A stretch of 64,000 nucleotides of DNA, from NCBI RefSeq assembly GCF_030506205.2, contig NC_133351.1, forward strand, positions 410,001 through 474,000. The letters are read 5' to 3'. How positions within the stretch are numbered: position 1 is the stretch's first letter; every line of letters starts with the position of its first letter. This document shows, in pieces, positions 34,412-45,496 of this stretch. The DNA is from Paramisgurnus dabryanus (taxonomy: Eukaryota > Chordata > Actinopteri > Cypriniformes > Cobitidae). Under the pieces are notes generated by a model. The model searched no databases and was not told the origin of the DNA. It saw only the letters and a program-made list of their open reading frames with translations. Position numbers and translations under genes: made by a program.

Positions 34412-34923
34412 TGTGAGTATTAACTCTGGTGTTGAGCAACTTGTAAAAATTAGCTTGTGCAATTGTTGGATACCTCCAGGAGAAGGAGGGCGGCCCTACC
34501 CCTGAAACAGCGTGGTGGGTGAGCTGCAGGAGCGTCCATCCAAACAACCACAGCAACGAACTGCCATTTAGGTCGCATTGCCATCGCCCTCATCCAGCCC
34601 AAGCGAAGTGGAGGACGCAGGGCGTCCTTTGTTGTGTACACCGATAGTGTGGTGAGTGAGTCTTTGTAATTAGTAAACTTTTCACGTTGAAGTGGTGCTG
34701 TGTATTTGCTGTGGGTTGCTGTGTGTCTTGTCAGACGAAACCCCGCATCATCCATTTTCACGGAGCAAGGGACAGAGAGGCTAACGACCCAGAAATTACC
34801 AGCTATTATACGCAGTGTGTTGTTTGGAGCGTGCAGTGACGCAGATTAAGAGCTGTCAGCGAGTGTGAGTACAACATTGGAATATTTGTATTGGAAACTT
34901 ACCTGTATCTGTCCCTGTCGCAG
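34412..34923 (+). other. three predicted short introns in the leader of LTR-like element copy 2
   Basis: 34412-34478 (GTGAGT to CTCCAG, 67 nt) matches intron 2 of copy 1 but must use an acceptor further on, because the original TTTCCAG is lost. 34652-34734 (GTGAGT to TTGTCAG, 83 nt) and 34865-34923 (GTGAGT to GTCGCAG, 59 nt) match introns 3 and 4 of copy 1 and keep both sites although the interior has diverged. Confidence 0.45.
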
Positions 34924-35089
34924 AGTCGGAGGCGAAAGAGTTCCGCCGCCCCGTGGTCTCTACAAAGGGGCGCCCCTGTCCAGGATTCGATCGCCCTACG
35001 GGTAGTGAGGATAGGGCAGCGCTCGACCCGGTGAGGCGGTGTGTCCTTTCCGCCCCTCTGCTGGACCTGCGGTGGAAAGCTATACCTAC

Positions 35090-35480
35090 CAAGAGCTGTA
35101 AACAGCAGACCAGGTGAGCAGCATCCAAAATCCAAGTAACAGTGTTTTGTGTCCCAGCGGTCACCTGTGGAGAAAAAGGAGAACGAGAGTGAACATTAGG
35201 AGAACAGGCTGTGGAAAGCTATACCTACCAAGAGCTGTAAACCGCAGTCCAGGTGAGAAGCATCTAAAATCCAAGTAACAGTGCTTTGTGTCCCAGCGGC
35301 CACCTGTGGAGAAAAAGGAGAATGAGAGTGAACATTAGGAGAACAGACTGTGGAAAGTTATACCTACCAAGAGCTGTAAACAGCGGAGCTGTTGTGAAGT
35401 ACTCGAAGTCCAAGTTAACGGTGCTTTTGTGTCCCAGCGGCCACCTGTGGAGAAAAAGGAGAACGAGAGTGAACATTAGT
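35090..35480 (+). repeat. about three tandem exon-plus-intron units in copy 2
   Basis: Intron-like segments lie at 35114-35157, 35253-35296 and 35394-35437, each exactly 44 nt, with donors GTGAGC, GTGAGA and GTGAAG, an AAGTAAC or AGTTAAC branch-like motif and a shared TTTGTGTCCCAG acceptor. The first two units are 139 bp apart. The exon parts contain CACCTGTGGAGAAAAAGGAG, related to the CCTGTGGAGAAAGAGAAAG of copy 1. Confidence 0.8.
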
Positions 35481-35530
35481 TTTAATTTCCCCTTTTCCCA
35501 TTTCCCCAGTCCTTTTAAATATTTAAATTC

Positions 35531-35536
35531 AATAAA
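35531..35536 (+). terminator. polyadenylation signal of LTR-like element copy 2
   Basis: AATAAA followed by GTTGTCTGGTCATTGGG, the same block as at 5943 in copy 1. Confidence 0.6.
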
Positions 35537-35674
35537 GATTGTTTTATATTTTACTTACCTGTTCTCGTGTTGTCTGGTCATTGGGTTGGCTTTGGGGACC
35601 TCCTCGAGGTGGAAGTTGAGAAGGGGCGTGGCTTCAGTCAAACATAGCCAGCCCCTGAGGGTGACATTAACACG

Positions 35675-36255
35675 AACTTGGTCGAGCGCAGTGGTTTTAA
35701 TTTGTAGAGCATGTGTTTTCAGAACCCGCCCCTCAGGTTAACACTGCTGTGCAGTGATTGGCGCTCACACGTGGGTGGATTGCTCTGATTTGTGCTACTA
35801 AGCTGTCAATCAATTATTACACACTGTTCTTCTCAGAGATCGTTTTGCCTCCTCGTGAGCTTTAACGTTACCTCAGTTAATGTCAACAAACATATGCAGT
35901 TTATAATCATTACGTCACGCTTTTACGGAACCGGTAAGACTTATTCACACCAGTTGCTTTAACAATAAAACTTTGAAAAGTGCTGTATGTGTATTAACGG
36001 AGCGCTCATTAGCGTCTCTGCTAAAAGAGGCGCGTGCAGTCGGAGTGCTAAGCGCGTCTGTCGCGTCCTCGGACAGATCTGGCGCTAATGACGAGCAGAA
36101 GAAGATGACGGACAGGTTCATAGTTTCTTTATCTACAAACTAAATGTACTCATTAATTGAACTGTAACGTTAGCAGCCGAGACCCTTCATCTACAGTGAG
36201 TGAAAAATCATGTGAATTAAATTAATTTAGTTTAAGTTAATATGTAATCATCAAC
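35675..36255. other. unique DNA, locally GC-rich
   Basis: 36000-36115 is CpG-rich (GCGCGTGCAGTCGG and TCTGTCGCGTCCTCGG) and could be an old promoter or part of an unrecognised repeat. No coding frame supported. Confidence 0.35.
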
Positions 36256-36258
36256 CTT

Positions 36259-36674
36259 CCCTACTGGAAAATCCAGCTAAGCCCATCATAAACTGTGGTA
36301 GCTGGTTTAAGCTGGTCCTCCAAGCCTGGCAAAGCTGGTTTAGCTGGTGATTGAGTTGGTCTTTAAGCCTGACCAGCTAAGTCCAGCTAGACCAGCTTAA
36401 AATGTGACCAAAATACAGCTAGACCAGCTTAAAGAGTGACCAAAACACAGCTAGACCAGCTTAAAATGTGACCAAAACACAGCTAGACCAGCTTAAAGAG
36501 TGACCAAAACACAGCTAGATCAGCTTAAAATGTGACCAAAACACAGCTAGACCACTTTAAAGATTGATCAAAATACATCTAGACCAGCTTGCTACACCAG
36601 CAATACCAGCTAAAACCCAGCTGGGAGACCAGCTCACCAGCTTATGCTGGCCTTAGCTGGATTTTTCAGTAGGG
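36259..36674. mobile_element. fold-back MITE with internal 32-bp minisatellite
   Basis: CCCTACTGGAAAATCCAGCT at the left pairs with AGCTGGATTTTTCAGTAGGG at the right. The interior holds tandem 32-bp units (AGACCAGCTTAAAATGTGAC or ...AAAGAGTGAC followed by CAAAACACAGCT) at about 36388-36600. In the units seen clearly, the AATG and GAGTG forms alternate, so the real repeat may be the 64-bp dimer. The target duplication is unclear. Confidence 0.85.
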
Positions 36675-36679
36675 TTAAT

Positions 36680-37620
36680 ATTTTTTTTTAAATAGCTTAA
36701 GCCCTGTCAAAAATAACCACAGCTGCTGGTTGAAAATCTCCTCACATCCTGATAGTAATCACTATGTTAGAGTGTTTAAATTTATTTTTATAAATATATG
36801 TCATCTGTGAAAGGCGTAGGACCAAAAAATGTTCAACAAAATTGGACACAAGCAATTTTTGCTTCTCTTCTGTGAACATGTTTTGCATGCCCTGTTCATG
36901 CAGACATCATACGTCATCAGCTCGTTCACGTGCGCTCACCTCCCATATGTAAACAGAGGCAAACAAACTTTCCTGCTGAATTGACAACCTGCACAGGAGC
37001 CACAAAACCATAGACATCTTTTGAAACCACAATTACAAAAGATCAGCAAAGAGCAAAAACCCGAATTAACATCGATAACTTTACTGCTTTTATGAGATAA
37101 AGTAAAGGGACTGAGAGAGTCGTTGCAGTGTTTCTTTTGGAAAGGTAAGTACACAATATGATTTTATTTAGATGGATTCAGATAGTCTATTTTGATGAAA
37201 CATTGTGTTGCTTATGTAGTTTGTGTAACCTTATGAATTAGCTTAACATTATTTTTGTTTTCAAAATTTCAAGCAAAATCTTCAATGTGTAAGGTTACAC
37301 AATGGAAAACGTGATGTAATTAATTCTGATTGAAAACAGTGGTTTATGTTGGTTATTTTGGTAATTCATGATTTTTGATTATTCACTTTGTACTGCAAAG
37401 TTTTCTCATTGTTGAACGAGACATGAATGGGCTTCTGGTCTATGCGTGTTTATGTGTTTTGGAGGAGGCGTGGCTTTGAATGTCAATTTGAAAGGAGGTT
37501 AGGATCATGATTTCAGTGCTAGTAGGCAAAAGTTTGCATTTTTTTAAATCAACAATAGTTTTGCACAATTAATGGAAAATGATTTAACTTATTATTATTC
37601 ATTTGCTCAAACGTACCTAA
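36680..37620. other. unique AT-rich DNA
   Basis: No gene. A GTTCACGTGCGCTCACCTCC block near 36921 is the only GC-rich part. Confidence 0.4.
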
Positions 37621-38313
37621 CATTAGGGATGTACCACCGATACCACTTTTTCATTTCCGATACCAGAAAATCCGAGTATCGGGTGATACCTGCCGATACG
37701 ATACTACTGTATTATTATTGAACAATTTAAAATTGCACATGCACACAAAATGTTAAATGTGTATAGTGCTTTCTGCTACATCTAGTATAATTTAAATTTA
37801 AAAACCAATCATTTAAAATGTTGTCAAAGAGGTAAACAAACAAAGACGATACGCTTGTTGCTTTATGGAGCGACGACAGCGGGTAAAAAAGCTTCCTATA
37901 ACCAATAAGAGAGCCTAATGACAAACTCAAATGATATTAAACAAAGAAATAAAACTTTGAAAGAGAGTTTTGTGAACGATTTTCCCGTCATGGACCTGTC
38001 CTGTACGTTACATCACCGCTTCGTCACTCTCCGCTGTACTGCGAGCTTCAGCTCATGCCGAGCAAGGAGACGCGCATGCCCTGCCCAACATACAGTACAA
38101 CATACAGTAAGTGCTGCCTTCTGGTGCATAAACATCCTATTAAGTTTTTTTAGGTGGAGTAATAAATAGTGTATTTGCATTTTGGGCGGGATTAAAAGAT
38201 CAGATTCAAATCCGTTTTGCCAAGACGCATTTATGTGGCCAAATGTAAATGGAACAGTTTTAACAAATCGTCTCGGTTACGGATGTAACCCTCGTTCCCT
38301 GAAGGAGGGAACG

Positions 38314-38490
38314 GAGACGTCACGTCGTGACCGACGAATTGGGAACTCGCTTAGAGAGACCAATCTGCTTCGTATACTACTAAAACGCCAATGAACTTGG
38401 CATTGAGATATTTGCATAATGCTGGCGCCGCCCCGCCAGGTGCCTTTATAAGCAGCAGGTGCAAATAGGGAAAATAGCTTCTTTTCGCTG
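38314..38490. repeat. DIRS inverted terminal repeat (3' end of element)
   Basis: This is the inverted copy of 43970-44151. It carries the ATGCTGGCGCCGCCCCGCC block and the TATA-like box. Its outer extension 38269-38313 is unique to this end and is complemented in the internal complementary region. Confidence 0.85.
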
Positions 38491-38554
38491 AGAAAGCCGG
38501 AAGTGTGACCGGCCTTAACAGCAGGTGGCAGCACCTGTGGCGACGGGACGTGAC

Positions 38555-38665
38555 GTCTCCGTTCCCTCCTTCAGGGAACGAGGGTTACATCCGTAACCGA
38601 GACGTTCCCTTTCAGTCGGTCACTACGACGTCACGTCGTGACCGACGAATTGGGAATCCCTATCA
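38555..38665. repeat. DIRS internal complementary region
   Basis: The first half (GTTCCCTCCTTCAGGGAACG to CCGTAACCGAGACG) is the complement of 38269-38313. The second half (TTCCCTTTCAGTCGG onward) equals the start of the left terminus as read from 44173 on the minus strand. Together they spell the joined ends of a circular replication intermediate. Confidence 0.85.
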
Positions 38666-39279
38666 AAACGCCACTAGGGGCTGACCTCTTCCAGTGTCTG
38701 CGTAAAGCCCTCCGGTTCCACTTAAGGAGGAGGAGAATTAGGTTTTAAGGCAGAAGGCCGGGCACTAGATGTTCCTTTAACCCCACAGAAGTGCCAGCAA
38801 CTGGGAAGCGCCCTACCTGAGCGGGATAGGAACGCTGCGGAAGCCACCACCCGTCTTAAGGGTTAATGATGGGCGAAAGTCAACCGTAGTTGAGGTAAAA
38901 TGACAGCCGTGGCTGTGTAAGCAAAGCAGTGCTCTGCTAAGGGAAACGTGGGCTAGTAGGATTAACCCCACGGAAAAATACTCACAAAGGAACCCGGTGG
39001 GACACAATGTGGAGCCCGAGCCAACACGTAGGTTCGCGAGGATGCAGCTAGTGAAGGCTGACAGCCAATGCTCCGCAACAAAGGCTGCCAAGGCAGCGGA
39101 GGAAGAACAATTCAAACCATTACGCATTTTTGTTCTGAAGGCCTTCCATACTGACACAGTTATGAAGCATCAGATGGAGGCTGCAAGCCGACCTGTGAGA
39201 CTGTTCTCCGTGCTCCCCCTGGTGAGGAAAGAACACGAGAGGATACAGGCTCAATACGAACACTGTAAAATCTAATGAA

Positions 39280-40271
39280 CGTATTAGGTGTCGCCCAACC
39301 AGCAGCTCTACAGATGTCTGTTAGCGAGGAACCACGAGCTAGAGCCCAAGATGAGGCAACGCTCCGTGTGGAGTGCGCTCTCAAATTAAAGGGGCAAGGA
39401 ATACCCTGAAGATTATAAGCCAGGGCGATAGTATCAATTATCCAATGAGACATCCTCTGCTTAGTGACAGCTTTCCCTTTCTGCTGGCCACCATAACAAA
39501 CAAAGAGCTGGTCTGAGGTCCTGAGGCTTTGCGTGCGAACCACGTAGAGTCGCAGTGCGCGTACGGGGCACAACAAAGCCATGGTTGGGTCTGCGTCCTC
39601 CGGGGGGCAGCGCTTGCAAGCTCACCACCTTATCTCTGAAGGGAGTGGTGGGAACTTTGGGCACGTAACCTGGTCTGGGCCTCAACGTTACACTTGAGGC
39701 AGCAGGACCAAACTGAAGGCACGAGTCGTCAACAGAGAATGCATGTAAATCCCCTACTCTCTTCACTGAGGCCAATGCTAGCAGGGTCAGAGCTTTCATT
39801 GATAAAAGCTTCAGACTCACAGACTGCAAAGGCTCGAACGGGGGGGCCTGCAGGGCTTTCAGCACCATGGACAGGTCCCAGGGAGGAATAGAAGGAGGGC
39901 GCGAGGGGTTTAGCCTGCGAGCGCCTCTTAAATGTAATAATTAAATCGTGCTGGCCAACTGATCTGCCGTTGATAAGAGAGTGATGAGCAGAAATAGCGG
40001 CGATATCAACTTTAATGGCGGAGGGACAGCCTACCATCTAACCTATGTTAAAGATATAAAAGCACAATGTTAATGGGCATTCTCTGGGGTCCTCGCGTTG
40101 CGAAGAGCACCGGGTGACGAGAAAGGTTTCTTTAAGCGCGTAAGCCCGTCTTGTGGACGGTGCTCGAACCGCGTCGATGGTGTTAGATACCGTTTGCGAT
40201 AAATCACCTAAACCTTGCGCGCGCTCAACGACCATACATGGAAATCCCACAGGTCGGGGCGCGGGTGCCAT
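39280..40271 (-). pseudogene. DIRS tyrosine recombinase remnant
   Basis: Successive minus-strand pieces make up one recombinase: 40271-40038 (with AVRAPSTRRAYALKETF), 40037-39850, 39868-39570 (with SVKRVGDLHAFSV and RPRPGYVPKVPTTPFRD) and 39582-39280. The last piece has RAHSTRSVASSWALARG with the HxxR box, and ends in GWATPNTFIRFYS with the putative catalytic Tyr. At least two frameshifts (near 39860 and 39575) and an in-frame stop at 40038-40040 break it. The motifs for the catalytic Arg, HxxR and Tyr can still be read, so the decay seems recent or moderate. Confidence 0.88.
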
Positions 40272-40453
40272 AATGTGCCCCTTCCTTGAGAAAGAAAGTC
40301 TTTCCTCAGGGGAAATCGTCAGGGAGGGGCTGTCGCGAGGAGCATTAACTCTGAAACCCGATCCAGTACGGGGCGACTAATAAAAGGCTCTCCTCGTCCT
40401 GCCTGACTTTGCACAGTGTCTGCGCAATAAAGCTCACTGGAAGGAATGCGTAT

Positions 40454-42250
40454 TTACGCACCCCCCGCGGCCAGCTGTGTGCCAACGCATCCACGCCGAG
40501 GCTGCCCTCGGTTAGTGAATAAAATAGGCGACAGTGGGTATCGTCCGGCGACGCAAACAGATCTATCTACGCACAACCGAACTTCTTCCAAATTAGCTGG
40601 ACCGTCTGGAGGTGGAGTCGCCATTCGCCGGGGGCGCAGCTCGGGAAGCGCGTCCGCTGTATTGAGCGAACCCGGGATGTAAATGGCACGAAGGGACCTC
40701 AGATGCTTCTGACTCCAAAGGAGGAGATGACGAGCGAGATGCGACAGGTGACGAGAGCGCAAAACCGCCTTAACGGTAAATAACGCAACAGTCGCAATGT
40801 TATTGGTGTCGGCTAATACATCCTTCCCTCGCATCTCCATAGCGGAGCGTACAAGTCCCAGATATACAGCGCACCGCTCGCGGCAGTTGGGGTGCTATGC
40901 ACACCCCTGAGACTGCAAGCCCGTCATACGTGGCTGATCATCCCGTGCTGAGGGCATTGCAATATACAGAATGCCAGGAGACCCCTCAGGGGCATATCTT
41001 CTATCGGAAATGCCGGGTCTACCACAGGGAAAAATTTAAATGACACGCAGGTGCAATGTTTACACGGTGTATGTCGGTGTGCCACGCTCTCCTCGAGACT
41101 CGATCGTAAGCCAATGCTGAAGCGGTCTCATATGAAGCAGCTCGGGCGGCGTCACAGCCGCAGCATGCTGTCATATGTCCAGGAGCTTCTGAAATTGTTT
41201 CAGAGGGACCGCGTACTTCCCTCGAATTAAACCGAGGCAAGTCAGAACTGACTGGTTGCGCGCTCTTGTTAAACACGCCAATTAGTCGATCGAGTCTTAT
41301 TTCCATACTGAGAAAAAGGATCCTCTGCACGGGGCAAAGTTGCTCTTTCCCAGACGACCTGAAGACTAAAACGAGCGAGAAGCCGAAGCATTAACTCTCT
41401 GTGTTCGCGCACGTCTGCCAAGAACGGGCTATTATAAGTCGACGTAGAAAAAAGCAGAATGCGAACAACGCTCTCTCTCTGATATCTTAATGCCGTGACT
41501 ACACATGGAGACACGGAGAGAGAGAGAGACAGCTCGAATGGTGTACTTAGTATTAATATGCCCACCCCACGACGCAGAGCGAAAAAACGGTCTAAAGCGA
41601 GGGGAGATGGACACATAAGTACATGTCTTACAGGTCTAAGGCTGCAAACCGATCTGAATATTGAAATACGAGCCTCGGCGTTATCATCCAAAAAGAATAC
41701 CTTCGTAGAGCCGGTGCGTAAATCAATCGATCGTAACCCGCCGCGTATTTTGGGTACTATGAGATAAAGGCTGGAAAAACCCTATCATCATCATCATCTC
41801 GGTAAGAGGGACCGGCTCGAACATCCTTCGCCAACAGGATATCGATTTTTGCACGCAGTACATGTGCATCGGACGCTTTCACTACAGTGAAACGAAAGCC
41901 CGAATTTTGGGGGTGTGCCGGATTCGTAACCGAGGCGGATCGTGCGTAAAACCCAACGAAACGGGCTGGGAACTGAAGCCAAGCACCCAGGCACCGTACG
42001 AGGAGAAATAACGACACTACCGAAGTACCCGCGGTGGGGCAGCGAAGCGAGACAGGTGGGACTGCCGGTGCGTCTGCTGTGACAGCATAAACATCTACAG
42101 TATGTGTGTGTGACACTGACCTGAGCCCGCTGAGGGTAACGGTCATCTGGTCTCCTCTACGGAGAGCGCAGACTCCGATGAGGGTGCTGGTGGTCCGGTC
42201 TCCTCAGCGGAGAGCTCGGACTCCTCAGGTCACCCGCTGGCGATAGAGGA
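40454..42250 (-). pseudogene. DIRS reverse transcriptase and RNase H remnant
   Basis: The 5' part (about 42146-41757) includes LGAWLQFPARFVGFYARS and a following KASDAHVLRAKIDILLAKD block that precedes the RT palm. The middle (about 41691-41269) is scrambled by frameshifts and deletions, and I cannot find the YxDD catalytic motif. Downstream, 41330-41019 has GHMTACCGCDAARAASYETA, the connection region. The RNase H part at 40840-40454 includes LRAIYIPGSLNTADALPELR, where such proteins usually read ...NxxADxLSR. The enzyme is certainly inactive. Confidence 0.8.
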
Positions 42251-42339
42251 GAGGTAGGGGAGCTGGTGTGTACCCGCTCACGGCTCTCTCGATCCTCCGG
42301 AGACCTAGAGAGGGAAGAGGAATGCACTCTTATGTGTGG

Positions 42340-43760
42340 TTAAGTGGGTACCGGCGAAACAGCCGGTGGAACATATGTAAACCAAGGATTTTCCACCCGA
42401 CCCTCTATCGGGGGAAGGAGCTCCATCTCCTGAAGAGTGATCCTCTGCCAATCCGGGTCGCCCTTCACTGGCCACTTAAACTCCCGAATTTCACGGGAAG
42501 CGGCTAAGCGGGCGGGGCGAGCTGCTGACGACCGGTTCCCCTGCGCTGCCGAGATGGGGTCCGAGGAGGGGAACGGAGGTGGTCGCCGCAGGACGCCGAC
42601 GGCGAGAGGCAGACTGAGGAGCCGGCGTGGTGGACCAAGGGCAGCTCTCTTCCGCCGGGGCATGACCTAGGAGATCGCCTCAGTCTGCGCAGCGGAGCTG
42701 TACGACTCCCCTGGCTCGCCGAAGAGGCCGGTCTGTGAGACAGGAGCATTCAAGTTGTTCTCGTCTGCGTCCGTCATGTCAGCCAGACACAGCCAAAGGT
42801 GGCGATCTTGAACCACTGTGGTGGACATCGCACGACTGAAGGTCGCGGGCTCCCTCGTAAATCCTTGTGAGCCTGCAGCAACGTTATTGCGTGCAGGGCC
42901 GAAGCCGCCTCTCCGGCATGCCTGATGGGCAGCGTCCGTGACCGGACGACTGTCTACAAACACGGGAGGGAAGGGTTGGGTGGTCCCTCCAGGAACGCAT
43001 CCCGCTCCACTGAAGGGGTCCCCGCCCTTAGCGGCTCCGTTGGTGAGGGAGGTGAGGGGTGAAGCTGAACGGCCGGACGGCCGCAAATCACGTCAGCTCT
43101 TCGTGCCGTCGGGCAAGAAAGGCACAGGAGGAGAGGACCGAGAGGCCCGAGCAGCTCCGAAGTACCAATCATGTGGGCGGGACGGTTCGGGCGGAGAGGG
43201 GTTAACCTTTCCAACTCTACCGTCTCCGCCGCTCGCGGGCACGGCCGCCATCTCCGGAACGACTCTGCCTCGGAGGAAAAATGGACACCCCTCTGATGCT
43301 GCAGAAGTGACGGGACCAGAAGGAGGTCCAATGGATTCGGCAGACATCGTAGAACACGACTCTGCAGTCTCCACCGGAGCCTCAACCGGCTGAGGATGAG
43401 AAGGCCGGTAGGTGGAGGACGCATCCTCCGTCCTACTCAGCGTAGTGATGCGAAGGGCGCCCTGCGAGCGCTTGACAGCCGCACCATGGCGGCGTCAGCA
43501 CTGCAAAGGCGCGGACAGCGTTCCCGTAGAAACGACAGTCGTCTCCGCAATCCAAGAGGGTTATGCTCTCACAGAGAGAACAGAAACTCTCCACGAACGC
43601 AGCCCCGGAGAGCTCGATGCCTGAGCACGAAGACAGCGCTCGTGACCGTCACTGGAACCCTTATACTTCTCGCATCCAAGATCGCACGGCGAAAAGCTAT
43701 CCTGAAAAGGACGCTGATCTCCGCATATACGAGAGAGTGGCTGCCTTTAACAAGGCACAA
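42340..43760 (-). pseudogene. DIRS gag-like ORF remnant
   Basis: Pieces in three frames: 43760-43569 (start region, FRIAFRRAILDARSI), 43374-43093 (MAAVPASGGDGRVGKVNPSP and ending VPFLPDGTKS), 43086-42667 (STTVVQDRHLWLCLADMTDA and NAPVSQTGLFGE) and 42663-42340 (LLPPIEGRVENPWFTYVPP). Order and spacing fit the first ORF of fish DIRS elements. Frameshifts separate the pieces. Forward-strand frames of up to 151 codons here (for example 42938-43393) are shadows. Confidence 0.78.
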
Positions 43761-43969
43761 AGCTCTCTCGTATCACTCTTTTAGGGAAATTCACTCAGAT
43801 GCTTAGTTGATGAGCGCACAGGAAGGCAACGCACACACTAAACTCAAAACAATAAACAGATGTAGAGCCGTGGAATAAGCGAAGCGTCCGCTGTGATACT
43901 GCTAGTTCAACCAACTTCAGCAATCAAATCCCAACAGAGTAAAGTAGCTTCTCAGTAGCAGATAAAGCC

Positions 43970-44173
43970 GGCTTTCGAAGCGAAAAAGCTATTTTCCCTA
44001 TTTGCACCTGCTGCTTATAAAGGCACCTGGCGGGGCGGCGCCAGCATTATGCAAATATCTCAATGCCAAGTTCATTGGCGTTTTAGTAGTATACGAAGCA
44101 GATTGGTCTCTCTAAGCGAGTTCCCAATTCGTCGGTCACGACGTGACGTCGTAGTGACCGACTGAAAGGGAAC
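43970..44173. repeat. DIRS inverted terminal repeat (5' end of element)
   Basis: On the minus strand it begins GTTCCCTTTCAGTCGGTCAC and runs into the shared repeat. The TATA-like box would drive transcription toward lower coordinates. Confidence 0.85.
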
Positions 44174-44512
44174 AGATAGCTATCTGATTAGAAAAACACA
44201 TGAAGTGACCAGGTGTAAAAAGGCCAGATGTTAAGGGTAAGAACATAGTCAAATATTTTTAAATGGTGGTGTTTTCCTTTAACAATCTAACTCTGCAATT
44301 CAGTACTACATAGTATTCAGTCTTTTTGGAGTGTTTCTGAGGCATTTTATAAATTTCTAACATGTATAATGTGTTTAGAAACTATTTTTAAGATTGACTT
44401 TACAGAGACTTTAAAATGAGCATTTGCTGGTCACCGCATTTGCCCTGCTGTTGTTAAACTACGCTCTTAATGCTCACAGAGTCTGAACTGGTCTAGTTAA
44501 AATAAGAGAGTC

Positions 44513-45073
44513 TTAAAGGAATAGTCAATTTTCTTAAAAGAAAAATCCAAATAATTTACTCACCACCATGTCATCCAAAATGTTGATGTCTTTCTTTGTT
44601 CAGTCGAGAAGAAATTATGTTTTTTTGAGGAAAACATTGCAGGATTTTTCTAATTTTAATGGACTTTTATGGACACCAACAATTAACACTTAACTCAACA
44701 CTTAACAGTTTTTTTTCAACGGAGTTTCAAAGGATTATAAACGATCCCAAATGAGGCATAAGGGTCTTATCTAGCGAAACGATTGTCATTTTTGACAAGA
44801 AAAATAAAAACTATACACTTTTAAACCACAATTTCTCGTCTCGTCATGACGTATTGCGTGAGGTCACGCTGACGCTTTCAGGACTGGATCTAGACGAGAA
44901 ATTGTGCTTTAAAAGTGTATATTTGTTATTCCTATTGTCAAAAATGACAATCGTTTTGCTAGATAAGACCCTTATGCCTCGTTTGGGATCGTTTAGAGTC
45001 CTTTGAAACTCTGTTTATGGTGGTGAGTAAATTATCTGGATTTTTCTTTTAAGAAAATTGACTATTCCTTTAA
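44513..45073. mobile_element. TTAA-flanked fold-back MITE
   Basis: TTAAAGGAATAGTCAATTTT at the left and its complement at the right (to 45073) begin arms that pair with few mismatches over most of the element, including ATTGTCATTTTTGAC, GATAAGACCCTTATGCCTC and ACGAGAAATTGTG blocks. TTAA at both outer ends may be the target duplication. No coding sequence. Confidence 0.88.
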
Positions 45074-45496
45074 CCTTGATGTAAAGCTCTGGCGCAAACC
45101 TGTCTTTACAGAAAGACCTGAGTAAACGTGATTTGTAAACTTGAGTAAACTCACTTTATTACAGGTGTTTTAGTTTTGAGCTGTTTTATCAGTTCGCAAT
45201 GCAAACATTTCAAGTGTTTGGAGTATTTTCACATCTTCACAATTTAAACATTTTAACCGCATGTTTACTCATTCTGTTTATGACACCTGCGCGATAACTA
45301 GATTAAATAAAGGATCAGGTTTATACTTGTCCAGATCATTTAAAAAATGCCTACATTGGCCCGATATTTACGATTGGATAGGGACATCCCTAGTCGCAAC
45401 TTCGCAAGCCTTGAGATGTGGCTTTCCTTGATCATTGATGTGAGCAGCACAGATGTCATTTAGGAAATACTGCATGTCCTGCATATCACTTTACTG

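Larger units (their letters stand above)
33868..35666 (+). mobile_element. LTR-like element with short introns, copy 2
   Basis: It starts TGTCACAAGGTGAC and ends GGGTGACA, flanked by TTAA at 33864-33867 and 35667-35670, an exact 4-bp duplication. It is 1799 bp against 2892 in copy 1, mainly because the tandem array has about three units instead of eight. Conserved blocks include TGGATACCTCCAGGAGAAGG, TGGTCTCTACAAAGGGGCGC, and the polyA block with AATAAA at 35531. Several splice-site pairs of copy 1 are kept. Large sequence divergence shows the copies are not a recent segmental duplication. No gag or pol. Confidence 0.75.
38269..44173 (-). mobile_element. DIRS1-type tyrosine-recombinase retrotransposon, decayed
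   Basis: Both ends share an inverted terminal repeat of about 170-180 bp (38314-38490 and 43970-44151) that includes GACCGACGAATTGGGAACTC and a CTTTATAAGC TATA-like box. Near the 3' end, at about 38555-38665, lies an internal complementary region that joins the complement of the right terminus to the left terminus, the feature that defines DIRS elements. Coding order on the minus strand is gag, RT-RNase H, tyrosine recombinase. All frames are broken by shifts and stops, so the copy cannot move by itself. DIRS elements make no target duplication, and none is seen. Confidence 0.92.
37624..45392. mobile_element. hAT-like transposon carrying nested insertions
   Basis: The left end TAGGGATGTACCACCGATAC and the right end with GGATAGGGACATCCCTA share inverted TAGGGATGT and nearby CGATA-rich sequence, as in common fish hAT elements. 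A clear 8-bp duplication is not present (CCTAACAT left, GTCGCAAC right), so the ends may be damaged or belong to two copies. The segments 37624-38268 and 44174-45392 would join to about 1.9 kb, which still includes the 561-bp fold-back element at 44513-45073. Confidence 0.6.

Noticed and set aside
42938..43393. Forward-strand open frame of 151 codons in the DIRS region
   Set aside because: The true coding strand is minus, where gag motifs are visible. GC-rich sequence keeps the antisense frame open.
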